Shown one piece after another: positions 27,284 to 34,294 of a DNA stretch of 64,000 bases. The DNA comes from Afipia sp. (GTDB taxonomy: Bacteria > Pseudomonadota > Alphaproteobacteria > Rhizobiales > Xanthobacteraceae): NCBI GenBank assembly GCA_016201045.1, contig JACQDM010000007.1, positions 428,010-492,009 on the forward strand, given 5' to 3'. The first letter of the stretch is position 1; the number at the start of each line of letters is the position of its first letter. The notes beneath the pieces are model-generated. The model saw only the letters and a program-made list of their open reading frames with translations, was not told the origin of the DNA and ran no database searches. The position numbers were made by a program, and so were the translations under genes.

Positions 27284-28053
27284 GATTTGGCTATCCGATT
27301 ATTTCCAGCGCCGTGAGCACCAAGGAAATGGGCAGCTTGTTCAAATAGATCATCCATTACCGCCGATAGCAGAACCTCACCTTTCGCGCGCGTGGCCAGT
27401 GTCGGATCGCCGAAGACTCCCGAACGGCTGTAGTTTGCCGAGGATGGGTCGGACGGCCTGAGCGCCCCTTCTGTCTCGCGCGCAATGGGAGGACTTGCTT
27501 CGGCGCGCTTCATATCGACCAGATGAGGCGCCAGCATTAGCATCAGCGACGTTTCAAGTTCGTCCGCGTGACTGCCATGACTTTGTCGAGCGAGACGCTT
27601 GGCCTCCGCCCTGTAGCGCGAGCCATCGCGAATTTTCAAATGCAATGCTTTGGCGCTCCCGACACGCGATAACGCGCGCGCAATCGGCGCAATCGTGCTG
27701 AGACCCGTATCAAGGATGAAGACGGCTCTACAACCGTAGCCGAGCATCGACCGTGTCAGTTCCTCAACCATCCCTTCGAATGTCTTGTCCGACAGGCTTG
27801 CGCTTCCTGCATATTCGGTGAAGGCCGGGTAGTAACCGTAAGTCAAAGTCGGCCACATCAGCGCATCGAATCGATCGGCAAGCCGTAAAGCGATCGCCTC
27901 GGCCTGAACCCGATCCGTATTCATCGGCAAATGAAAGCCGTGCTGCTTGGCACCGGCCCCCACTGGGAGAATTGCAGCAGCACTGCCCGCGATGCGCGCG
28001 CCGACTTCGTCCCATGTCAGATGTTCAACGGCATTGGGATTTCTGTCGAACAC
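27280..28053 (-). CDS. creatininase-family amidohydrolase
   Basis: 257 residues from GTG 28053 with GAGG upstream. The family core is clear: ILPVGAGAKQHGFHLPMNTD (metal-binding loop) and GSHADELETSLMLML. Many members have EQHG or KEHG in the loop; here it is KQHG, so one acidic metal ligand seems replaced by glutamine, while the histidine, the aspartate of MNTD and the later HADE are kept. Members hydrolyse cyclic or linear amides and some act on peptide natural products. It starts 24 bp after bufC, so it is probably in the same operon. Confidence 0.8.
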   Translation of the reverse strand: MFDRNPNAVEHLTWDEVGARIAGSAAAILPVGAGAKQHGFHLPMNTDRVQAEAIALRLADRFDALMWPTLTYGYYPAFTEYAGSASLSDKTFEGMVEELTRSMLGYGCRAVFILDTGLSTIAPIARALSRVGSAKALHLKIRDGSRYRAEAKRLARQSHGSHADELETSLMLMLAPHLVDMKRAEASPPIARETEGALRPSDPSSANYSRSGVFGDPTLATRAKGEVLLSAVMDDLFEQAAHFLGAHGAGNNRIAKS

Positions 28054-28077
28054 GCTGCCTCAATCCGATCTCGACAT

Positions 28078-28860
28078 TTAGCCCCTCGACACTCCGGTCA
28101 AAAGACCGGCAGTGACCCAGCCGTGAAGATAGCCGGCTCCGCGCGCGGCCGCGCTATCCGGGTCGGCATAGGTGGCAAGCATCGAGCACAGCACGCCGAA
28201 CGGGATCCCGGCGGACGCTTCATCCCACATCATCGCCTCTTCGGCCGGCAATTCGCGAAACATCGGCGTGACATCGTCACGCCAGACCAGAATACGAGTC
28301 GGATCGTCGAGCGTGACGGGCGCCGGCGGCGTCTCTTCATTTTTCAATGCCTGCCAAACTTCAAGTGCGTTGGTCGATAAATCCAGCCTGCAGGATGTCG
28401 GATGGGGCTGGAAGCGAAGCTCGTTCCAAACCTCAGGCGCGAACGACGCGACATCTTCGATCCCGATCACCGGGCCGTCGGGGGCATCGAACGCATCGTT
28501 CAGCGCCTTTTCGAACGCCGCGATGTCGCCGACCGCCGGGTGATCGCTGTAGGGTTTGGTGACTCGCAGAAACTCGGGAAGCCCTTGCGAGAACCAGCGC
28601 ATGTTCGGATGTTGCGAGGGTTCGGCCGCGACATAGGCGGCACCCATCTTGTCGAACATCTCGTCGCCCAGGTAGCCATGCAGATGTTCGTGGTCGTTGC
28701 GCAGCGCCTCGACCAGCCGCGACACATAAGCATGTTTGTAGACGCCGAGCAGAACGTCGCGTCTTTCCTTGGGGCTATCGAGGATCTCGCCCAGAATCTT
28801 GTCGTCACCGCTGACGATGCAGCGCTGAAACTCGTCCTGCAGGCGCTCGAACTCATTCAT
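28078..28860 (-). CDS. bufC: BufC/HvfC-like partner of MNIO maturase (DUF2063)
   Basis: 260 residues. The N-terminal domain (about 1-100) is DUF2063, recognised by FERLQDEFQRCIVSGDD, LLGVYKHAYVSRLVEAL and LHGYLGDEMFDKMGAAYV. In bufferin clusters this protein assists the DUF692 enzyme, probably by recruiting the precursor peptide. Its ATG overlaps the stop of bufB as ATGA. The C-terminal half is the variable second domain of the family. Confidence 0.85.
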   Translation of the reverse strand: MNEFERLQDEFQRCIVSGDDKILGEILDSPKERRDVLLGVYKHAYVSRLVEALRNDHEHLHGYLGDEMFDKMGAAYVAAEPSQHPNMRWFSQGLPEFLRVTKPYSDHPAVGDIAAFEKALNDAFDAPDGPVIGIEDVASFAPEVWNELRFQPHPTSCRLDLSTNALEVWQALKNEETPPAPVTLDDPTRILVWRDDVTPMFRELPAEEAMMWDEASAGIPFGVLCSMLATYADPDSAAARGAGYLHGWVTAGLLTGVSRG

Positions 28861-29777
28861 CTCGCGTGCTGTAACTCAGGACCCTGCGGCAGGACTTTCG
28901 CCGCAACGTCGCGCAGCTGCTGCACTTCGACAAGCAGGTCATCAAGCGGTGGAATGTTGTCGTCGCGCTCGATAATCGTCGAAACAGGCCCGAAGCGCCG
29001 CAACGCTGCTTCGTACAGCGTCCATACGTCGTCGCACACAGGGTGATCGTGGGTGTCGATGATGTGCGTGCCCATATGGGTGTGACCCGCCATATGGAAT
29101 TGCATGACGCGGTCAGCGGGAATGCCGTTCAGGAATGTGTAAGGATCATAGCCGTGATTAAACGCGCTGACATAGACGTTGTTGACATCGAACAGCAACC
29201 AGCATCCTGAGCGCCGTGACAGTTCTGAAAGAAACTCCCACTCCGTCATCTCGCAATTGGCAAACTGCACGTAAGTCGAAACATTTTCCAGTACGATCTC
29301 GCGGCCAAGAAAATCCTGAACGAGTTGTACGCGGCTGACGACGTGGTCCAGCGATTCCTGCGTGTAGGGAATTGGCAGCAGATCGTGGAGGTTCTTGCCG
29401 TGAACGCCGGTCCAGCAAAGGTGATCCGAAATCCATTTGGGCTGAACGTGCTTGGCGAGTTCTTTGAGCGCCGACAGATATTCGAAGTTCGGAGGCGCCG
29501 TGGATGCGATCGACAAAGACACGCCGTGCATGACGACGGGATAGCGTTCGCGGATTCGGTCGAGCATGCGCAGCGGTTGACCGCCCGGTAGCATGTAGTT
29601 CTCGCTAATGACCTCGAACCAGTCGATCGGCGGATTGCCGTTGAGAATATCGTCATAATGTTGCGCGCGGAGACCGAGGCCGAAACCGAGAAACGGCGGC
29701 TTGACCGCCTTGCTGCGATCCACGGATGCCGACTGCGGAGTTGAATTTGCGTTCGACATCTTGCTGGAAATGTTCAT
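28857..29777 (-). CDS. bufB: BufB: MNIO-type iron oxidase (DUF692)
   Basis: 306 residues, TIM-barrel multinuclear non-heme iron-dependent oxidase. Motifs: FEVISENYM, MHGVSLSIAST, WISDHLCWTG, LENVSTYVQF, DVNNVYVSAFNHG, QFHMAGHTH and TIIERDDNIP; these supply the His/Asp/Glu/Asn metal ligands. In characterised bufferin systems the enzyme oxidises cysteines of the BufA precursor to thiooxazole-type heterocycles that bind copper. Its place directly after two bufA genes and before bufC fits exactly. The first 25 residues are low-complexity, so a later start is possible. Confidence 0.9.
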   Translation of the reverse strand: MNISSKMSNANSTPQSASVDRSKAVKPPFLGFGLGLRAQHYDDILNGNPPIDWFEVISENYMLPGGQPLRMLDRIRERYPVVMHGVSLSIASTAPPNFEYLSALKELAKHVQPKWISDHLCWTGVHGKNLHDLLPIPYTQESLDHVVSRVQLVQDFLGREIVLENVSTYVQFANCEMTEWEFLSELSRRSGCWLLFDVNNVYVSAFNHGYDPYTFLNGIPADRVMQFHMAGHTHMGTHIIDTHDHPVCDDVWTLYEAALRRFGPVSTIIERDDNIPPLDDLLVEVQQLRDVAAKVLPQGPELQHAR

Positions 29778-29841
29778 GAAGATTCCACCGCGATGTTCGA
29801 GTTGGCCCGATACGGTAGCTAGAACGTTATCAGAATTGGAA

Positions 29842-29881
29842 ATGGAAGGAGACGAAACTCGAGGGAATCGACTCCTTCCAT
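29842..29881 (-). other. intercistronic hairpin between second bufA and bufB
   Basis: ATGGAAGGAG (29842-29851) is the exact complement of CTCCTTCCAT (29872-29881), a 10-bp stem with a 20-nt loop, 16 nt after the bufA stop on the coding strand. There is only a short T-rich tail, so partial attenuation or protection of the upstream mRNA is more likely than full termination. Confidence 0.65.
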
Positions 29882-29897
29882 GTAACGCGGTTATTGC

Positions 29898-30152
29898 TCA
29901 GCCGGCGGTGAATTTGCCCTTGTCGGCAGCGCACTTTTCCTTGCTCATCATCGAGAAGCCCTGACCCTTGCAGGCGTTCTGGCCCTTGCAGGCGTTTGCA
30001 CCGCCCTTGCAGGCACCTTGGCCCTTACAGGCGTTGACGCCGACGCACTTGCCGTCGGCAGCGTGAGCAACCGTGGTCATGGTTGCGCCAGCGAGGAAAA
30101 GCGTTGCTGCAGCGGCCGCGAGCGTAGCACCCGATTTGGAATTCAATTTCAC
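29898..30152 (-). CDS. bufA: bufferin-type metallophore precursor (second copy)
   Basis: 84 residues from GTG 30152 with GGAGG 8 nt upstream. Signal peptide ending VAHA, then a cysteine-rich core made of ACKG-type repeats (GVNACKGQGACKG, NACKGQNACKGQG) and a final cysteine in KEKCAADKG. This is the DUF2282/BufA layout: a periplasmic peptide whose cysteines are modified by BufB/BufC and bind copper. About 70 percent alike to the copy at 30428, a tandem duplication. The distance from its neighbour and the hairpins on both sides suggest separate dosage. Confidence 0.9.
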   Translation of the reverse strand: MKLNSKSGATLAAAAATLFLAGATMTTVAHAADGKCVGVNACKGQGACKGGANACKGQNACKGQGFSMMSKEKCAADKGKFTAG

Positions 30153-30376
30153 AGACGTCTCCTCCGGAGTATATGGATTAAAGCCGATCGGAAAACAGGC
30201 GATATGGAACTTGCCCGACCAAAACGACTGAATGACGCCGATGAACGAAACTCGATTTCGTCGGCCATTCACCTGCAGGTACGGCGGACGAGCAGTATTA
30301 GTTACACGGGCTTCGGAAGTTTCTCGAAATAATTTGCTCGAACGTCAGCTCGGCTCTGCAGATTTCCCTTGCAAAT

Positions 30377-30415
30377 GAAAAGAGCGGAAAGCCGGAAACG
30401 GGCTTCCCGCTCTTT
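30377..30415 (-). terminator. hairpin terminator after first bufA gene
   Basis: On the minus strand a stem of about 15 bp (AAAGAGCGGGAAGCC pairing with GGCTTTCCGCTCTTT, one mismatch) with a 7-nt loop ends in TTTT, starting 13 nt after the stop of the bufA copy at 30428. It looks like an intrinsic terminator that would be read through in part, since the downstream buf genes have the same orientation. Confidence 0.75.
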
Positions 30416-30427
30416 GTCCGTGCCTTA

Positions 30428-30691
30428 TTAGCCCGCGACGTACTTGCCGCCCATTGCGGTGCACTTCGCTTCGGTCGCCATCGAGAAGCCCTGGCCCTTG
30501 CAAGCGTTCATACCCTTGCAGGAGTTCGAGGCGCTCTTGCAGGCGCTCTGGCCCTTACAAGCGTTGGCAGCGATGCACTTGCCGGTTGCAGCCTGCGCTG
30601 GGGTCGAGCCAGTCGATGCGACAGCGCCTGCGAGGAACAGCGTGGCGGCAGCGATTGCAAGCGTGGTGCCTGATTTGGAATCCATCTTCAT
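30428..30691 (-). CDS. bufA: bufferin-type metallophore precursor (first copy)
   Basis: 87 residues from ATG 30691 with AAGGAG 6 nt upstream. Signal peptide to about AQAA, then GKCIAANACKGQSACKS, SNSCKGMNACKGQGFSM and a last cysteine EAKCTAMGG. This is the DUF2282/BufA family. It is the first gene of the buf group. The core differs from the second copy mainly at residues next to the cysteines, so both probably serve as substrates for the same BufB. Confidence 0.9.
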   Translation of the reverse strand: MKMDSKSGTTLAIAAATLFLAGAVASTGSTPAQAATGKCIAANACKGQSACKSASNSCKGMNACKGQGFSMATEAKCTAMGGKYVAG

Positions 30692-30901
30692 GACGATCTC
30701 CTTGAAGGATTTTGATGAACCGTGCTGACAATCCTGCGCTGATCGCGCAGTTGCAGAACGAATGAAGAGTCACCGCTCCAGACTTCCAAGAGGTTCAACG
30801 AGCAATCCGCAGCTTTTCTCTCTCCGGGGACGATAGGACAGAACAACTGACGCATTTGATCGTCTCACATTTTGGCGACCAATTCGGCCACTCGCGAAAG
30901 C

Positions 30902-30926
30902 TACGTGCGAGGATGAATTAGGTTAC
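30902..30926 (-). promoter_or_regulatory. candidate ECF (SigF-type) promoter of buf operon
   Basis: Read on the minus strand: GTAACC (30926-30921), 15-nt spacer, CGTA (30905-30902), pointing at bufA about 210 nt away. It resembles the GTAACC / CGAA-type promoters used by Caulobacter SigF, which controls DUF2282-DUF692-DUF2063 operons there. Spacer and -10 match are not perfect, and no sigma/anti-sigma gene is seen in the window. The remaining 30692-31033 interval holds no other recognised feature. Confidence 0.4.
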
Positions 30927-31033
30927 AGGCGGTCGGCAGATTTTTTTGTTTTTCGGCCGGGAATAACCAACCCATGTCGCGCGGTAACGATTTCAGCGAA
31001 GGTCGTTCTCCCGGAACGCGATAGAAATCCGTG

Positions 31034-32827
31034 TCAATTGAGCGCCGTACGCTTCACTTTGAGCTTTGCCATCTGCTCGACTGTCTTCTTCAATTCGTCC
31101 GCATTGAACGAAGGGTACGAACAAATCCGGTTGCTGCACGCAAAGGCCGCCGGCTCTCCCATATCCGGATATTCAACATCGGGATTTGGCAATTTGCCTT
31201 CGCGCAGATCCAGCCATTCCAGCCGCTTGTATCGGGCGGGAAATGCTCGCGCCGTAGCATCTAGAGCTTTAGCGCGCGGATCGTCCTTCTGTCCGACAAT
31301 TGTGATGTGGGTGGGCTCAACGCTCAGCTCGTCGTCGGCGATCAATACGCCCGGCAACGGACGTATCATTTCTGCAGCCGCTCCTGCGAGATAACGCATA
31401 CCGTGAGACGCCGCCTCGCGATAGACATCGTTGCCGTAGTAGCGATCGAGCAGGTTCATGAAGCGCACAACCTGAATCTGTTCGTCAATCAGCTTGGCAG
31501 GTTTCGCAAAAACCCCGATTTTGCCTTCACTGGTTTTCGACGTGAAATAACCGCCCGCCGGATCCTTGAAGTTCGCCGCGACGAAATCTCCCGCTTTCAC
31601 CGCGAGCGTCAACCAGTTGCGGTTGCCGGTCGCACCATAAAGATCGAGGAAGGCCTGCCCCATCACCGCCGTGTCGCCGACGAATGGACCGCCGCGATCT
31701 TTAGCACCGTGCTTGAACCCACCATTGTCCAGCGACCGATTGGCGATCACCCATTTCGCCGCTCCTTCAGCGGCGGCGAGAATTTTGGGATCGTCTGTGA
31801 CGTTATAGAGCGCGGTCAGGCCGCTGATCGCCCAGCCGTTCTCGCGAGCGTAAAGATTCTTGTCGATACGGGGCATGCCGAGGGCACGACGGCCTTTGTC
31901 GTCGAGCGGATAGAATTTGTGCCCATCGATGTCGTGATTGAGGTCAGCGTCCTGGCTGACGTAAAACGCGCCCTCCGGACTGCGCATGAAATCGATCAGA
32001 AATCGCTCGATATCCCTAGCGGCTGCGAGATATTTCGGGTCCTTCCAGAGCGCATAGGCTTGGCTGTATTGGCGCATATATTGCGACTGAAAAAACATGA
32101 TCTTTTCGAAGTGAGGTTTGGTCCAGCTGCCGCCCTCGGAATACTGAAACACGCCGCCCCATGTACGATCGATCAGAATAAGTGCGGCGTCCAGTGTTTG
32201 TCGCGCGCGTTTCGCGGCATCTGCGTCGCCTGCTTCCGCACGCGAGATAGCGTAATCCATACTGTCGGCGTCGATATATTTCTGCGCGTCTCCCCAACCG
32301 CCAAGCGCGTCTTCATAGGATTCATTATAAGTTTTAAGTAGTTCTTCCCGCTCCTTCTCGGGCAGAAATGCCTTCGCAGAAGGCGTCACCTCGAATGACT
32401 TGGCGGAGGGGCCGGGCGAGGGATCGTCGATCACCGCCTTAAGCAGCGCCTGCATGCGTTCGGGTTCGATATATCCCCTGATCTTCGCAATCTCCGTTCC
32501 GTCAGGACCGAACACGATCGTTGCAGGCCATCCCCAATCGCCGTAGCGGCTCGAAAGATCGGGATTGGCATCCTGATCGACGCGGACTGGAATGTATTTC
32601 GACCCGAGAAGCTCGACCACTTCAGGATCGGAATACGTCGTCTTTTCCATGACATGGCACCAGTGGCACCACACGGCTTCGAGATCGAGAATGACGAAAC
32701 GTTTCTCTGCCGTCGCACGAGAAAAAAGGTCTTCCGTCCAATCGTTCCATTTCAGCGATTCAGCGGCCGAAGCCGCGGTTGCAGCGAGCGATGCGATGGC
32801 GAACGCGATGGCGCGGACGAGTTTCAT
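31034..32827 (-). CDS. exported thioredoxin-like DUF255 protein
   Basis: 597 residues from ATG 32827 with GGAGG 4 nt upstream; signal peptide MKLVRAIAFAIASLAATAASA. Residues about 25-145 form a thioredoxin-like domain with the active motif WCHWCHVME and the cis-Pro-like WGWPATIVF. The remainder is an alpha/alpha barrel like that of YyaL/SPATA20 proteins (IDRTWGGVFQYSEGGSW, FMRSPEGAFYVSQDAD). Unlike cytosolic YyaL it is exported. It probably acts in periplasmic disulfide chemistry together with the CcdA protein encoded just upstream. Confidence 0.8.
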   Translation of the reverse strand: MKLVRAIAFAIASLAATAASAAESLKWNDWTEDLFSRATAEKRFVILDLEAVWCHWCHVMEKTTYSDPEVVELLGSKYIPVRVDQDANPDLSSRYGDWGWPATIVFGPDGTEIAKIRGYIEPERMQALLKAVIDDPSPGPSAKSFEVTPSAKAFLPEKEREELLKTYNESYEDALGGWGDAQKYIDADSMDYAISRAEAGDADAAKRARQTLDAALILIDRTWGGVFQYSEGGSWTKPHFEKIMFFQSQYMRQYSQAYALWKDPKYLAAARDIERFLIDFMRSPEGAFYVSQDADLNHDIDGHKFYPLDDKGRRALGMPRIDKNLYARENGWAISGLTALYNVTDDPKILAAAEGAAKWVIANRSLDNGGFKHGAKDRGGPFVGDTAVMGQAFLDLYGATGNRNWLTLAVKAGDFVAANFKDPAGGYFTSKTSEGKIGVFAKPAKLIDEQIQVVRFMNLLDRYYGNDVYREAASHGMRYLAGAAAEMIRPLPGVLIADDELSVEPTHITIVGQKDDPRAKALDATARAFPARYKRLEWLDLREGKLPNPDVEYPDMGEPAAFACSNRICSYPSFNADELKKTVEQMAKLKVKRTALN

Positions 32828-32924
32828 GACGCCTCCGAAACTTGATCTGTTGGGAGAGCTACGGAGCCGCACGAAATAAGGTTCAGCGAAGATGGTCTCG
32901 CGATTTGTCGAAAGCGTCGTTCAA

Positions 32925-33389
32925 TCAGGTTTTTCGCTCGTCGCCGCCAGTTGCCCGGAGCAGCCAATAGTCGAGAGACGCGGCGCCCGGACCGGCGATC
33001 GCAAGCCACATGAACACGGCGAAATACGTCGCCTCTTCGAACCCAAGCAGCGTTTCCAGCGAGTCCACATCACCCCACTTCGCCGACTTGATAGCGACCA
33101 GCATGACGACAGCGAGCATCGCGGCGGGAATGCGAGTGAAAAGGCCGAGGATCAGCATCGCGCCGCCGAAACATTCAACGCCTGACACGAATGGCGTGAG
33201 TATCTTCGGCGCAGGAATCCCCCATTCGGTAAAGCGTTCGATCATCACAGGCAGATTGTTCAGCTTGGTCCAGCCGCTCAGCATGAAGACATAGCCGACA
33301 ACAAGACGGGCAATCAGCGGCCCTGCCCACGAAAAATGCGACGCAATCCGCGCAGGAAGCGAGATCAGCAGATTTACGAGGAATTTCAT
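32925..33389 (-). CDS. DoxX-family membrane protein
   Basis: 154 residues with four membrane segments. Family features are ARLVVGYVFMLSGWTKL near the N-terminus and VECFGGAMLILGLFTRIPA in the middle. DoxX proteins are quinone-linked membrane proteins often found in sulfur/thiol metabolism and in bufferin gene clusters. It lies between the CcdA and DUF255 genes in the same direction. Confidence 0.85.
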   Translation of the reverse strand: MKFLVNLLISLPARIASHFSWAGPLIARLVVGYVFMLSGWTKLNNLPVMIERFTEWGIPAPKILTPFVSGVECFGGAMLILGLFTRIPAAMLAVVMLVAIKSAKWGDVDSLETLLGFEEATYFAVFMWLAIAGPGAASLDYWLLRATGGDERKT

Positions 33390-33459
33390 GATTGCCCCTT
33401 TGGTTATTCGAGTCAGCTTTAAGGATTTACGCGGTCGCGCGTGCGTTCGTTACGCCCTG

Positions 33460-34194
33460 TCAGCCGAAATTCTGGAGCGCGGGAAACGTCTCAAGAAGCC
33501 AGATGCTGATTGCCGAAACACTGCCGGTAAGAAAGCCGATTCCGGTCAGAACCATCAGTACGCCCATCACCCGCTCCACGGTGCCAAGATGTCGCTTTAA
33601 TCGGGATAGAATAGACGACGATTGCTCGATCATAAATGCAGCGAGCAGAAAAGGAATGCCCAAGCCTACAGAATAAACCGCAAGAAGCCCCGCGCCTTTC
33701 GCGACGGTGGCTTCTGCAGCAGCCACCGAAAGGATCGCCGCCAATATCGGCCCAATGCACGGCGTCCAACCAAAGGCGAAAGCGAGTCCCATAATGTAGG
33801 CCCCCGAAAAGCCGACCGGTTTCGGGATATCAAGCCTTCCCTCGTGCATGAGAAATCCGATGCGTGTGAGGCCCAAGAAATGAAGACCCATAAGGATGAT
33901 CGCGACGCCCGCAGCGATCGATAGTTGCGCCGACCATGCACGCACAAAGCCGCCGATGAAGGTCGCGCTGGCCCCGAGCGCGACAAATACAGTCGAGAAC
34001 CCAAGCACAAACATGAGCGCCGAAAGCATGACGGCCTTTTTTGACGAAGCCGCCGTTTCCTCATTAGCCACTTGCTCGACGGTCGCCCCAGTCAGATAGA
34101 TCAAATACGGCGGGACCAGCGGAAGAACGCACGGCGAAAGGAAACTTATCGTGCCGGCAGAAAGAGCAGCGATAATGGAAACGTCGGATGCCAT
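33460..34194 (-). CDS. ccdA: CcdA-type thiol-disulfide electron carrier
   Basis: 244 residues with six membrane helices. The two redox cysteines of the CcdA/DsbD core are present: SFLSPCVLPLVPPYL (Cys about 22) and GWTPCIGPILA (Cys about 143), both followed by proline-rich turns. It passes electrons from cytoplasmic thioredoxin to periplasmic partners. The nearby exported thioredoxin-like DUF255 protein, 30-odd bp past DoxX, is a plausible acceptor; cytochrome c maturation genes are not adjacent. Confidence 0.88.
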   Translation of the reverse strand: MASDVSIIAALSAGTISFLSPCVLPLVPPYLIYLTGATVEQVANEETAASSKKAVMLSALMFVLGFSTVFVALGASATFIGGFVRAWSAQLSIAAGVAIILMGLHFLGLTRIGFLMHEGRLDIPKPVGFSGAYIMGLAFAFGWTPCIGPILAAILSVAAAEATVAKGAGLLAVYSVGLGIPFLLAAFMIEQSSSILSRLKRHLGTVERVMGVLMVLTGIGFLTGSVSAISIWLLETFPALQNFG

Positions 34195-34294
34195 GTTGCG
34201 CCGCCTTCTGAATACCAGAATGATCCGTCGGCTAAAGTACGTCGCACTTGGCTACGAGGTTTCATGAACAACCCGGTCGATAGAAAATGCAGTG

